Assembly (NCBI GenBank): GCA_034359265.1
Contig: CP136890.1
Location: forward strand, 84,035,501-84,099,500
DNA from: Canna indica
Lineage: Eukaryota > Streptophyta > Magnoliopsida > Zingiberales > Cannaceae
DNA length: 64,000 nucleotides
Reading direction: 5' to 3'
The position numbers were made by a program, and so were the translations under genes. The notes beneath the pieces were generated by a model, which did no database searches, was not told the DNA's origin, and saw only the letters and a list, made by a program, of their open reading frames with translations. Within the stretch, counting starts at the first letter, position 1. Each line of letters opens with the position of its first letter. Below are positions 1-13,181 of the stretch, piece after piece.

Positions 1-2
1 TT

Positions 3-131
3 CAATTAGAAGTTGAATATGCTGATGATGACGACCATGAAATTGAGGAAGCTGGAGATGAAGATGAAGAAGAGGAAGAAGAGGAAGAAGAGGAAGAATT
101 CGAAGACTATTATTCAGATGATGAGGAATAA
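3..131 (+). CDS. Acidic C-terminal tail of the upstream CACTA transposase frame (partial)
   Basis: An open frame enters from outside the window and ends at a TAA at 129-131. The 42 visible residues are almost wholly Asp and Glu, with a run of about 12 Glu and a final Tyr-Tyr-Ser-Asp-Asp segment. In plant CACTA elements the larger TNPD/Transposase_21 gene precedes the smaller gene in the same orientation, which matches the position here, so assignment to TNPD is by inference from context. No catalytic residues are visible. The poly-Glu run could also have expanded by slippage of GAA/GAG codons. Confidence 0.5.
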   Translation, partial: QLEVEYADDDDHEIEEAGDEDEEEEEEEEEEEFEDYYSDDEE

Positions 132-206
132 TTGTAAAGTATATATTTTATTAAATATATCTCTATTATTTATACAATAATCTGATTATATGTCTATTCG
201 ACGGAT

Positions 207-1720
207 ATGTCTGGTCGTGGTTATCGTCATAGGAGAGCTTCGGAGTCTCCGATCGGTGAGACTCCTACACTTACTCATGCTGCTGATCCTCTTGTTGCTG
301 ATCCTCATGCCGATGATACTGCCGAGGCTAGTACATCCAGACGCAAGCGGCCACGCGGGCCGAACAGGTGGCAGCCTCCATCAGCCACAGAGTCACGTAG
401 ATTTATTAGCGTGATTGGGGAGCGGTAATATATCATGAATTATGAATCATTGCAAATTCATTATATCATAATATAATATTAAAATTTATTTTTGTTGTGC
501 AGGTTCGAGCAAGAAGAAGTGCCGAGGAGCATTTCCTCTACTATTCGATGATACATGCACGGGGCATGGCCTACGTGGTCTCACGTGCCTAGCGAGCACG
601 TCGACATGTTATGGCGCGAGTTTGAGGCACGTATTATTATTTTTTTACATGCATGATGATTAATATTGGTACTGATATTATTATTTTTCAGGCTCGCTTT
701 ACATGGGCTGAGGACCAGAGGCCATTCATTTACGCTGCCTGGGAGGCTATTTCCCGTGCGAGGTACAACGGGCAGCTAGGGCAGGCTCGATCCCAGGCGA
801 TGGCCCGAGCTGGGACCACTAACATCGCGGAGACTCGGGGGTACGCCTCCGATTGGATTACTCCGGATATATGGGACCTGCTCGTGGGAATATGGTCGAC
901 GGATCGATGGCAGGAGGTTTCTCGGAATGCGGCTAGAAATCGCATATCGGGGGAGCAGCGCGTCACACCGGCGGCTCTGTTGCATTTGCAGTGCACGCGA
1001 ACCGTATGGTAAGTATACCTTTTAATTATATATTTTATTTGTTTCTATGTGTACTAATTAATGTATTTGTTTTGTAAATGTAGACGACGGTGTCGGATGA
1101 CGGGACTGTCCAGCGACCCTCCCCGATGGCGGTGTTTGAGCGGACTCACCGTCGAGCACATGGGACGGGGGAGTACATCGACAACCGCGCTGCATACATT
1201 TTGGTAACTATATATTTGTTTAAATTATTCATTATATATTTATAATTTAAGTTTTATGATAAATATTAAATAAAAAATCAAACTCGAGTAGGAGACCTAC
1301 AGCTAGATGGTGGTGCAGCGCGGGGGCACCCCCGAGGACTTTGACGCAACAACGTGGGTCGAGGCCGCAGGTGGCTGGGACCATGGCCGCGTATATTGCT
1401 TTGCAGATAGTGGTCATGCGCGAGCCGTACTAGGGCCACTTGGGGCACCGACCCCTCCGGTCGCTGGTGAGCGGCCGTCCACCTCTAGAACCAGTTATGA
1501 TCATAGTACCAGAATAAGGACTCTAGAGGAGACAGTCGCGCGTCAGAGTCAGATGATGGCGGAGATGCATGCTATGCTACGCAACATGTCAGGTCATCCC
1601 GAAGCAGGCATCTCTTCGGCCTCATCTAATCCATCGTCCTCGAGTCAGTCCACGCCGGTGTACACTCAAGCACTCCAGACCCCGCCATATGATCCTAACC
1701 ATCTCCCATCGTCATCGTGA
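207..1720 (+). pseudogene. Transposase_24-type (Ptta/En/Spm) CACTA gene with two stops
   Basis: Five exons can be joined by GT-AG introns: 207-424, 503 to about 628, about 691-1015, 1083-1203 and 1292-1720. The first encodes a basic Ser/Arg-rich segment ending in RKRPRGPNRW. Later exons carry VPSEHVDMLWREF, an AAWEAISRARY segment, VFERTHRRAHGTGEYIDNR and GGWDHGRVY, followed by a short coiled-coil-like stretch (RIRTLEETVARQSQMMAEMH) and a Ser/Pro tail. This order is typical of Transposase_24 proteins from CACTA elements, which bind the subterminal repeats. In-frame stops lie at 549-551 (TGA) and 1304-1306 (TAG), so the gene is broken unless unusual splicing removes them. Confidence 0.75.
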
Positions 1721-1998
1721 GATTTTTTTATATTGACTTTGTTACTGAGATATTGGACTTGTTTAATTTATTTTGTTTGGATATTGATACTTTAATTTTG
1801 CATTTGAATATTTTTTATACTATTGTGGATAATTATCAATATAAATATAATTGTTTTGATGTATATCTTGGTGTATTTGTGATATGTGAATGAATGTGTG
1901 TATGAGTATATGTGTGTGTGAGTTATGTATCAGAATGTATCAATGTATCAATGAAAATTTTAAATTTTAAATTTTTTCGTTACCAGGTTCACATCATC

Positions 1999-2345
1999 AG
2001 CAACGGCTTTCCCACGGCCGTCCGTGGGAAAGCCGTTGCTAAAAGTGTATCGAAAGCCGTTGTTGATGACCTACAGCAACGGCTTAGCGACGGGATTTTA
2101 CTAACGGCGTTGCTACGGACTCAGCGGCCGTTGCTATTAATGTTATCCGCAACGGCTCCGGGTCCGTGGAAAAACCGTTGCTGATAATATTTCTAGCAAC
2201 GGCCCGAGCGGCCGTTGCTGATCCGTTGCTAAGTTATCAGCAATGCGAGTTTCTGCCACGGCTCCATTGCAACGGCTCCGGTCGTTGCTGATGATCTTCA
2301 GCAACGGCTTAGCAACTGCATCAGCATGATGCCGTTGCTGAGCCC
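1999..2345. repeat. CACTA subterminal repeat block (AGCAACGGC motifs)
   Basis: About 15 copies of AGCAACGGC or its complement GCCGTTGCT, some with one mismatch, fill this block in both orientations. The first two copies form a perfect 19-bp inverted repeat (1999-2017 and 2022-2040) with a 4-base loop, containing GGCTTTCCCACGG. Such arrays are the binding sites of the TNPA-like protein in characterised CACTA elements; binding here is inferred. Confidence 0.85.
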
Positions 2346-2346
2346 A

Positions 2347-2360
2347 TTTTTCTAGTAGTG
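2347..2360 (-). repeat. CACTA terminal inverted repeat, right end
   Basis: The plus strand reads TTTTTCTAGTAGTG, the complement of the CACTACTAGAAA-type terminus. The following TAT would be the 3-bp target duplication, but the left copy is outside the window. Confidence 0.9.
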
Positions 2361-2486
2361 TATATATATGCGACGACATAGAAGACAGTCATCTCGAGTA
2401 CTTACAAATAATCATAATATCTGTGACGGCTTAGATGGTGACCATGCACTATCGATAGTTTTGCGACGATCAACTTAATTAAGCTG

Positions 2487-2557
<71 letters not shown>

Positions 2558-3397
2558 TTTTAATCATGACGTAGCCCATTGCTCCCGATTGACCATTGTT
2601 TTCGCCGCCGCCACAAATCACTTTCTTTCACCTACTCTCTATGAGCCACCTAGTCCAAGTGTGTATTTTTTTTGCAATATATTGATTAAATTCGGCCAAA
2701 CCCTAAGGGTATGTTTGGTTGTTAGAATAGACGATAAATAAAATAGACGAAAAATAAAAATAGAGGATGAATGAAATAGTTATTCTCATGTTTGGTTGGC
2801 ATCATGAATATATCAACAATAATTATTCTCTTGCTGGTTAGTATAACGAATAGATAAATAATACACATAAAATGACTAAATGGACTTCTTAATAATATTA
2901 AATGGTTAAACTACTTTCTAATGATATTATAATTTATTCTAAAATGATAAACATAGAGATAAAATGACAGATATAATAAATGATATTCTAATTCATAATA
3001 ACATAATAAATGTGTGAATTTTTATAGTTTTTTAAAAAATTAAATGTTAATTTAAAAATGTAACAACTATAATTTTTAATTAGTTAAATAGTTTATTCTA
3101 CAATTGAAAAATATAACAAATATGTATAATATAATATACATGGTGTAATTAAGATTAATTACAATGAGAAAAATTAAAAAATTCTACATGAATTCCTTGC
3201 CTTAAGACACGAATAAATGATAAACATGTTATTCTTTTATCTTTAAAGTTCAACAAAACAAGGTAATAAATGTTATTAATGTGATTTTTAAATTCATTTA
3301 GATTTATATTGAGTTTATAATTACTAATTATTTTATTTAATATATAATTTATATGTAACGGGTGTTATAATGTGTTGTGTCTGTATATATTGCAGCA
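2361..3397. other. AT-rich intergenic stretch
   Basis: After the CACTA end there is a TA microsatellite, then very AT-rich DNA. The phrase GGGTATGTTTGGTTG at about 2708 resembles the left end of a MITE, but I found no matching inverted right end. No gene seen. Confidence 0.5.
2488..2554. repeat. TA dinucleotide microsatellite
   Basis: About 33 uninterrupted TA units. Length is likely variable between individuals. Confidence 0.95.
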
Positions 3398-5270
3398 TAA
3401 GGAAGGATTCACGATAATGATGCCTAGTAATCTCGTACAGATGTTGCTTGAAATGGGTCGATGTTGATTCCCGAAGATGGCAAGCTCGTGATGACAAATC
3501 CTTCATGATTAATGAGGACGAAAGTATTCTTGTATGACCAGGTGGAGCACTGGGCTAAGTCGTCTGACTTGATTTAAGTGTGGATGCTTCTGGCCTAATT
3601 CGGTCGGACCCAAAGTGGTAGTCCACTCTAATAATATAACTTTCATATAACAATATATACTTGTAAATATATATACGTTTAAATTATATATTATATATCT
3701 ATATATTTATAACTAATCTACTTGCATAAAGATTAAATTATATATAATGTTAATTGTGTTTTGTTATTAATCATGTTAATTATGCATTGATTACTTATGA
3801 GGAGGATAGGGTCTAGAACATATCCATACTAAGGGATTTGAGCTTGATTGGATCTAGAAAGAGTTGCGGGTATTGTCATATGGTCGACTGCTGAGTTGCT
3901 GAGTAGCAAGAGGTCTCTCAAATTGTGTCTCAAAATTCCATGTTTGGAGTCGAGGGCTCAATGGCCCACCGTATAGGCAGCCCATTCCCATTTTGTCATC
4001 CAAAGGCAGCGAATGGTAGGGGTGAACATGGACCGGTTAACCGTAGTAATTTTATTAACTTCGGTATTTCAAAATCATTAATCGTAAATCAGTCCATTAA
4101 TTTCGGTTAACCGTCACTTCGGTTTTGGTTTTTCCAATTCGGTTAACTGATAGTTTTCGGTTAACCAATAAAATATTTTAACCTACAAACATAGTAACAG
4201 TATACAAATCACATATGGAGAAAAATTCAAACAAATATCGAATCCTCATTAGGATAAAAAAAATGAAATCACTTGAGCCAAGATAATGTGATGCATAAAA
4301 TTAATAATTTATATAACTTATATATATTTATAATTTTCACAATTTTTTATAATTTTTTTATATAATATTTAATAATTTTTTTATAATTTTTATAATTTTT
4401 TTTATAATGTGTATATATATATATTATTATTAAACCAGTTGGTTAACCAAAATCGATAAACTTTTTAAACCGCGGACCAAATCCGAAACTGAAAAAATCA
4501 GTTCAGTTTCGGATCGATTTTTCGATTAACCGAAAAAATGAATTTTTTTTCTCACTCCCAGCTAATGGTAAATAATATATTATCTGCAAGTTAATTAACA
4601 TTATTTGCATAAATAGATTATTTTCTTACTAATATATATCTTCTGTGTACTAGCAGACGCGTATCGAAGAGGATGGATCGGTGCACTGCCAACTCAGATG
4701 GTGGGTGTTTGAGAGGACACACCATTAGCAGCACGAAGTCAAGGATTGCATTGATCGAAGGGTAGCTATAATCGCTGTAATTAAAACTTTAATTTATGTA
4801 AACTATATTTCAATTTCTTGTATATATAAGTTAATCCATATAATAACATTATAAATAAATAAAAAACACTTGTATAGGAGACGTACAAGTGAACGGTCAC
4901 ACATTAAGGGGTTCACTGCAAGGTGACTTCGGAGTTGCAACGTGCGTTGATGGAGCGAGTGGCTAGGATCATAGCCGAGCCGTGTATATGGCTTTATTAC
5001 TAATAGTAGCAATGGACTAGCTATCATTGGCCCACTCGAACCACCAAACCCTCCGGGGTAAGGATTATTGCATTGGAGACTGAGCTTGCCGAGAAAAGAA
5101 CGCATAGATGAGCAAACAAAAATGCTCGAAGGAAGGCAATCTTTTATGGCTCAAATGACAGCTCATAGAGCATTGCAATGCCTATACCTCGCTGCCTCGC
5201 TAGCCCTTCTCTTTGGTCACCTAATTTGACAATCTATCGAGTCGTGACCTCGAACGTGCCCCCTCCTATA
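3398..5270 (+). pseudogene. Decayed Transposase_24-like gene, interrupted by a MITE
   Basis: Fragments parallel the CACTA gene at the window start. Near 4665-4760 the frame gives EEDGSVHCQL then WWVFERTHH, matching the VFERTHRR segment. At 4879-5010 an exon opens with GETYK and continues with GDFGVATCVDGASG and a DHS sequence, matching the GGWDH exon. At about 5105-5190 lies an IDEQTKMLEGRQSFMAQM coiled stretch. Stops and shifts are frequent. A block at 3915-4016 resembles the RNR...GGS region of the same family and is cut by the hAT-like element at 4017. No CACTA termini were found around it, so it is an old remnant, more diverged than the copy at 207-1720. Confidence 0.5.
4017..4560. mobile_element. 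hAT-like MITE (TAGGGGTGAAC ends, GGTTAACCG motifs)
   Basis: The element starts TAGGGGTGAACATGG and ends CTCACTCCCA, an imperfect inverted pair. It is flanked by GCGAATGG (4009-4016) and GCTAATGG (4561-4568), an 8-bp target duplication with one mismatch, the size made by hAT transposases. The interior consists of degenerate GGTTAACCG and TTCGGTTTCGG motifs and AT-rich sequence, with no coding capacity. A relative lies at 14933-15598. Confidence 0.8.
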
Positions 5271-6298
5271 GTGAATAGTTGAACATTTTTCTAATTGTCA
5301 TGTTGTGATTTCTTTTGCAGTTACTACTGTTTGTTATGTAGTGTGTACCAGTACGTCGAGATAGTGTGTATCAGCAAGTTGAGAGTTTGTGCTGCACATT
5401 GAACTACGGCAGTTTTGCTGAAAACAGCTTTCCTATGAAATGGCAGGTATGTTATTGAATCCACTGATAAGACTTTATTACTGTTTTCTATCTGTGGAAT
5501 CATTGTTGTAATAAATATATCGAGTTCTTAAAACAGTTGAAGAACCACAACAGTGGAAAGATCTACCTGAACGCATATGTTATAAAACGATGGCATGAAA
5601 AATGGAATCATAAACTCAAAAGCGTTATGAGTGAATTGTTTGTTATCGGGTATTTACTTTGTTTGCTTATGCTATATAGGTGCAATATGGAAGTTAGGCT
5701 GAATTTTGATCTATTCATGCTAGCTGAATAGTCATTTCACCTATGCTGATTTAGGGTTTGAAGATACTGTTTTTCATCTAGTTATTAATTCCTATTTTAA
5801 TACTTGAACCTATCGTAAACTCGAATACACAGGTGATCAATAATATTATAATTGTTAAAATAAATATTTTCTTTAAAATATTTTCTTATATTAAGCATTA
5901 CTGATATTCTTTTATACTTAACATTTCCCATATTTCTATTACTGGAACATTATATTTCTGCAGTTTTACTATAGCATTGGACTATTGGTATTGATATAAT
6001 ATTTCTGTTCCATCCGAGAATGTATCACTATTATTATGATACTTTTAAGAATCAGAATGTCAAATTGCAGCTATAAGTTTATAAGTTATAAAAATTAGAG
6101 GACATCTAAAATAAAACAAAACAGGAGTTATGAATTCAAAAGCAACATTTTCAAATTAATAACCACATAATTCTAACAGGATAACAAAGTTTACTAATGG
6201 GATAATGTTAACATAAAGAACACTGAACATATATGCAGTTCAGCTGCAAAAATAGTACTTTCATATTGCAAGCTCGCAATTGGAGAGAGCCAAGATCT
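5271..6298. other. Intergenic, includes the 3' flank of RPS29
   Basis: AT-rich DNA. The last part should contain the 3' UTR and polyadenylation region of the minus-strand RPS29 gene. Short open frames here show no protein-like composition. Nothing else recognised. Confidence 0.5.
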
Positions 6299-8343
<2,045 letters not shown>

Positions 8344-8354
8344 TTATTTCCGAG

Positions 8355-8362
8355 AAACCCTA
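8355..8362. promoter_or_regulatory. Telo-box (AAACCCTA) upstream of RPS29
   Basis: AAACCCTA lies about 110 bp upstream of the RPS29 start codon, within a CT-rich leader region. Telo-boxes are common in promoters of plant ribosomal protein genes and are linked to expression in dividing cells; its function here is inferred. Confidence 0.6.
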
Positions 8363-8826
8363 GTTCTAACATTGTTGTTTTACATCTTACTCCTTACTAT
8401 TTATTATATTTAACTTTTCTTTTATCTCATGTTTACATTTTACTCCTTGGAATTTATTTTTGTTGGTTATCTGAATATATTGAATATATTACACATAATT
8501 TTTTTAAATAAGTGAACATTTATTTTATGCGCAAATTACTAGAATCCAATTATTTTCCATATTTTGTCTTTGATTTAAACGTGATTAACTCTTCTAATTA
8601 TGTCAGAATACCAAAATTTAATAACCCCAATACCATTCGGTTTGATGTTTATTTTAGCTTTTTTAGTAATAATATAAATAATTTCGTAGTAAAAAGTAGA
8701 TGTTCGTTGAATATGATTAACTTTTATTTTTCAACGTTTTCATTGAAAAATAAAGAATGTGTTGAAAATATATATTATCGATAACAATACATTTTCCTAT
8801 TCGGCACAACCTCCCTATTAAACTTT
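8363..8826. other. AT-rich intergenic stretch upstream of RPS29
   Basis: No gene or clear element end recognised. Two short open frames are of AT-rich composition with no recognisable protein features. Confidence 0.5.
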
Positions 8827-8834
8827 GTAATGTG

Positions 8835-9699
8835 TAGGGGTGAGCGAATCTGAGTATCATGTATTTTTAATGATATCCGAACTCTATCTTGTATAGGATT
8901 AATTTTTAGATTTTAGAACCAGACGCTATCCTGTTGGAACCTAGAATCGGACCCTACATGTGGTTCCGATTCCGGTTCCGGGTCAGTTCCAATAGGTTCA
9001 ACAGGTTCTAGAATAGATTCCAATAGGTTCCCAACAAATTTCAATAGGTTTCCAATAAGTTTTAGAACAAATTCCAATAGATTCCGATAGGAGTGTGCAT
9101 GGGTACCGAGTAGACCCGAAATCGGTTGGAATTGACCCATCGGGTAGGTTCCGGGTAGACCCCAATTAAATTCGGGCAGGGTCCGAAACAAAAAGTAAGG
9201 AACCGATTAAAACTGATTCCGATTTGGGGTCCAACACATCGGGTACTCAAAATCGAAATCGAAACCGGTACTCGGAACCTATTTTGGAATCTGTTGAAAC
9301 CTGTTGGGAATATGTTCTAGAACCTATTTATAGGTTCTAATAGGATACCCGGAACCGGAATCAGAACCACAAGTTTTGGGTAGGGTCCGATTCTAGGTTC
9401 CAACATAGTAGGATCTGATTCCAAAATCTAGGAACTGATCCTATACATGGTAGAGTCTGAGTATCATAAAAAATACAGGGTATCCGGACCCCACTCACCC
9501 TAAGTTCCAGGTTCCAACAGGTTCCAAAATAGGTTCCGGGTACCCGATGTGTTGGATCTGGAATTAGAATCGGTTTTACCCAGTTTCTTAATTTTTGTTC
9601 CGGACCATATCTGAATTTAATTGGGGTTTACTCGAAACCTACCCGATCGGGTCGATTTTAATCGATTCTGGGTCTATCCGATATCCATGCATACCCCTA
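8835..9699. mobile_element. Composite hAT-like element with interdigitated inverted arms
   Basis: Outer ends are TAGGGGTGAGCG and CATGCATACCCCTA. They are flanked by GTAATGTG (8827-8834) and ATAACGTG (9700-9707), an 8-bp duplication with two differences. The interior has four arms: A-left 8835-9086, B-left 9087-9295, A-right 9296-9502 and B-right 9503-9699. A-right is the inverted partner of A-left (both hold a GAGTATCAT... AAAATACA segment), and B-right is the inverted partner of B-left (both hold CCAACACATCGGGTA). The pairs therefore interlock rather than nest. All arms share degenerate GGTTCC and GGGTACCC motifs. There is no coding capacity. Confidence 0.7.
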
Positions 9700-9707
9700 A
9701 TAACGTG

Positions 9708-10189
9708 ATTTATACCTTTTAGTATCTTTAGATTATATTTATAAAATTTTCAATTGAAAAATAGATAATAAGTTTTATAAATTTCGTGTTTAATTATATG
9801 CTAAAACTCTATAATGAATTTACATAATTGTGTAAAAGGTATTGTGTAATTCTTAAATATTAGACTTCCGGTACTTTGAATTCTAGTTTCATTTACTTAT
9901 TCTATTAATTTTATTATGTTACATTTTATTTTTATATAATAAATAATATAAAGGAACATCAAATTAACTGCACCAATCCGATTAAAGGTGGCACGTCGTA
10001 GAGGGGCCAATTTGATCAATTGTGTATATTGAGTCTAGATCCTCTCGACTCACATGATATAGAAATTGCTCGATTTTATTTTTACCATCAAAATAGTATA
10101 TAAAGGGCGGTGAATAGTACGTAAACTATAATTATAGCATAAATCTAATTATAATCGTTTTTTTTCTAATTTTTAGACCAAGTCAAGAT
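9708..10189. other. AT-rich intergenic stretch
   Basis: Nothing recognised beyond AT-rich sequence. Confidence 0.5.
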
Positions 10190-11345
10190 TAAACTTGATA
10201 AATGTGTAAGTGAATAAAAATCAATCAAACACACAAGATTTATAGTAGTTCGTTACTCCCGTCTAATCCACCACCTAAGAACATTGCTTAGGATTTCAAA
10301 CCTAAATTCAATAGATATTAGGGTCCATTTGATTAACGAAATTAAATTTGTTTTCATGATTTCGATTTCATTAAAATCAAAATTACTAACGAAAATATAT
10401 TTGGTTCAATATTTTCATAAACTGAATCGAGACCAGAATGAAAGTAGATTTTAATAAAACTAATTTTTTTGATAAAAATAAAAATGCCAAAAGATTGTTT
10501 TTTGTGATTTCGATATTAATATACTGTGATAAACTTGTAATTATAAATACATTTTTATAAAATCAAATAATTTACAAATAAATAAAACTATAACTAATTT
10601 ATAAAAATAAAAATAAAAATTATTATTTTCAACTCAAACTATTATCTTAAATTGATAAATTATTTTATATCTAATTGAGTCAAACCTAATTTTAGAATAA
10701 CTCATTTTTTCTAAAGTCGATTTTTCTATAATTTAATCAAAATTAATTTTTAGACCATTGAACTTAATTTTTAAAATTTTATAATTCTTAGACCAAACAC
10801 GTTTTCAGAAAATTAAAAAATAAAGATTGGAACTAGGTTTTTGAAATCAACTTTTTATTTTCACTGACGCTTTAAATATAGTTTACAATGATGGACTTAT
10901 GTCTCTACACCAAGGCAATAATCAACACTTAACAACCTAAGTCTTACGTACAAGCTTTAATATAATAAAATAAATAACAAAATATACAAGTAAATTGAGC
11001 AATAATAATACAGACAAACACTTAGCTTCAAGCGTTGAATCCTAGCTCCTCTTGATGTCTTTTGATGATGAAATAATAAGATCAAGACTAAATCAAAGAG
11101 TATAAGGCCCTAGCTAGGGTTTTTGTGAAAAATCACTCAAGAAATACTTAGGCCTTATTACAAGATGGCTCAATAGGTTCCAAGAGGTTTAAGGAAGGCT
11201 GTTAAGGCCTTTAAATAGGCAGATATCCAGACAAGCTTCGGACTCAACGACTAGAAAAAGAGTTGTTACCATCGATCATCGATCATTGATCGATCGTTGA
11301 CTGACAGTCGATCGAAGCTTGAATAATAAATACTGAAAAAGAGTT
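10190..11345 (-). mobile_element. Copia-type LTR remnant (minus), with an AT-rich insertion
   Basis: On the minus strand this contains GCTCAATTTACTTGTATATT, a CGTAAGACTTAGG segment, a GATTGCCTTGGTGTAGAG segment and, at its low-coordinate end, CGAACTACTATAAATCTTG. The same order (GCTCAATTTGGTGTTGTATATT, GTAAGACCTAGAGTGTAGG, GATTGCCTTTGTG, GAACCACTATAAATC) appears in the plus-strand LTR-like segment at 11736-13181, so both are copies of one family. AT-rich DNA at about 10319-10855 interrupts the similarity; it begins GGGTCCATTTGATTAACG but lacks a clear inverted end. The adjacent minus gag fragment at 11346-11545 is in the correct order for a 3' LTR. Confidence 0.5.
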
Positions 11346-11545
11346 AGTTATAGGATAATAAAAAAGCTAAGTTCACAATTACATCACATTGCATAAAACC
11401 CTTCCGATCAACTTCAGCAATAGTGGCCATAGGCAAAAGAGAAGCTAACTCTTCTTTGAAGGATTGAAGTTTACCAATAAATTTAGTCATGTCACACTAC
11501 AACAGATCAGTAATCTTGTTTCAAATTAACCATATTATATATAAT
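11346..11545 (-). pseudogene. Copia gag fragment, distal half
   Basis: The minus strand encodes MTKFIGKLQSFKEELASLLP followed by MATIAEVDRKGFMQCDV, with stops and a shift upstream. This resembles the later part of a UBN2-type copia gag. The stretch directly before it reads like the continuation of the gag segment that ends at 18350, so the two look like halves of one reading frame separated by the 11546-18349 insertion. A short second copy of its end (GAGTTATAGCATAATAAAAA-type) lies at about 29170-29235. Confidence 0.55.
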
Positions 11546-11717
11546 TGTATATACCCTAGTTTAGTCCCACGTGGAAAGTATATTGGATGTAGTGTTGGAT
11601 TATAATTAAGACTTGATTGGTGTACAAGCATTAACTTCAGCTTAAGCATTTTAATTAGGCTAATAGGTTGGTCTATGAAGTTGATTGGTCAGTTATCCAA
11701 TCAATCGGGTCGTAACA
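11546..11717 (+). repeat. Left short LTR
   Basis: About 172 bp from TGTATATACCCTAG to GGGTCGTAACA. Related copies lie at 18182-18349 and, split, at 27776-28865. Confidence 0.65.
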
Positions 11718-11735
11718 ATTGGTATAATAGCATAG

Positions 11736-13181
11736 GATCTTGTTGGCTTACGATTTTCTATCTTGGTCCTAATCTCGGTTTTGATGATAACGAACATGAA
11801 ACTAATGTTTCATTGAGAAATCTTTCAGGTTCCAAGTCGGTTAGCGCACGACGTCCCCGATCTAAAAAATCAAAGAAATCAAAGAAATCGGCAAGGACGC
11901 TCGTCGATGCTCGGGATTCTTCGAAAAGTTAGAGTTTAGGTTTAGGGTGTCTAATTTATGTTGTAAATCCTCATGATGATGCATAAGAATCCAAAAATCA
12001 AACCTCAAAATATGAAAACCCAAAAATCGTCCTAAAATTCACTAAGCCTAGGAAGTTCCTTAGAGGGTTATATGACTTAGATATTTTCTTGACACAAAAA
12101 ATGACGATAATTGTTCCTTGGGTAGAAACTAGATAACGAGATATTTTTAAGGATTTTTTTGAACCCTTTAGTCTACCCATATTTGAACAGGGAGATTAAA
12201 ATTTTTTCGTTTTTCAAAAATTTGTACTAGACCCCAAAAACTAGATTTTGATTTTTTTAGATATTTTTATTGAATCCAAATGGGGGTAATCCTTATATAA
12301 TATTTATGTTTAAAGTTATTAACTTAAAGTTAAAAAATATTATATAAGTAGACTTAGCGAAGACGGAACCAGAAAACGAGCAAACAAGCAAGAAAAAACC
12401 AAGAAGTGCAGTTTGCCCAGTTTCGGTCGATCGGTCGGTCGACCGAATGGTGCCAAAAACTAGCAATAGCCAATTCGGTCGATCGATCGGTCAATCGACG
12501 ATCGAACAATCATTGACCGAACGACGAAAACGACTAGTTTTTCGCCCGTTGAGCCGGCTGTTTCATGCCATCTCCTCAAGGCTTATAAATAAAAGCCTTA
12601 GCAAGCCTTCCACCCCTTAATTGAACATATCTTGAGCCATATTTTGATGATCATTGAGCTTGATTGAGCCACCATTCTTGAAATCCCTTGCTTCGATCTT
12701 TCAACTCCTTGAGTAAGCATTGACTTCATTGATTCACCATCAAAGGCATCAATAAGAAGCTAAGAAACTTTGTTTAGAGCTAAATATTTTATTGGTTAAT
12801 TTATTGCTCAATTTGGTGTTGTATATTCTTATTTATTTTTTTGTATTTGAGCTTATGTAAGACCTAGAGTGTAGGTCTTAAAATTGGGTGATTGCCTTTG
12901 TGTTTGAGTCTTAATTCCACTGGTGTAAACTTAGTTTACTAAGATTAGTTGAGTTATCCCTTGGGTTGAGGTGGAAGAGTGCTCTCGGTAAGAAGACAGA
13001 GACTTCCGGGTGTGGAAGTGCCTTAGGTTGAGAGTGAGACTCTTCGGGTCAAAGTCTTCATTGTAAGAGAAACAAAATTAATCTAATAAAGCTAAATTTT
13101 GAAATCCAAAGCAAGGTGCTTAGGTAGTGGAGTAAGCATTAAGGCCGAACCACTATAAATCACCGTGTTTGAATTGCTTAT
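11736..13181 (+). mobile_element. Copia-type LTR-like segment, plus orientation
   Basis: It starts around CTTGTTGGCTTACGATTTTC and ends GAACCACTATAAATCACCGTG, abutting the minus copia LTR at 13182. It contains GATCGATCGGTCAATCG-type near-palindromes (12415-12535) and a possible TATA region before AAGCCTTAGCAAGCC. A related minus copy is at 10190-11345. No protein coding beyond short chance frames. Whether it is a solo LTR or a truncated one was not settled. Confidence 0.5.

Larger units (their letters stand above)
1..2360 (+). mobile_element. 3' part of a CACTA (En/Spm) DNA transposon
   Basis: The right end is defined by a terminal motif at 2347-2360 that reads, on the minus strand, CACTACTAGAAAAA, the classical CACTA terminus. 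Upstream of it is a 350-bp block of short direct and inverted AGCAACGGC motifs, as expected for transposase-binding subterminal repeats. Inside lie the end of one acidic reading frame and a multi-exon frame of the Transposase_24 (Ptta/En/Spm) type. The left end is outside the window, so length and 3-bp target duplication cannot be checked. CACTA elements move by cut and paste. The second reading frame has two in-frame stops, so this copy probably cannot supply that protein. Confidence 0.88.

Noticed and set aside
2708..3260. Possible MITE beginning GGGTATGTTTGGTTG
   Set aside because: No inverted right end or target duplication could be found.
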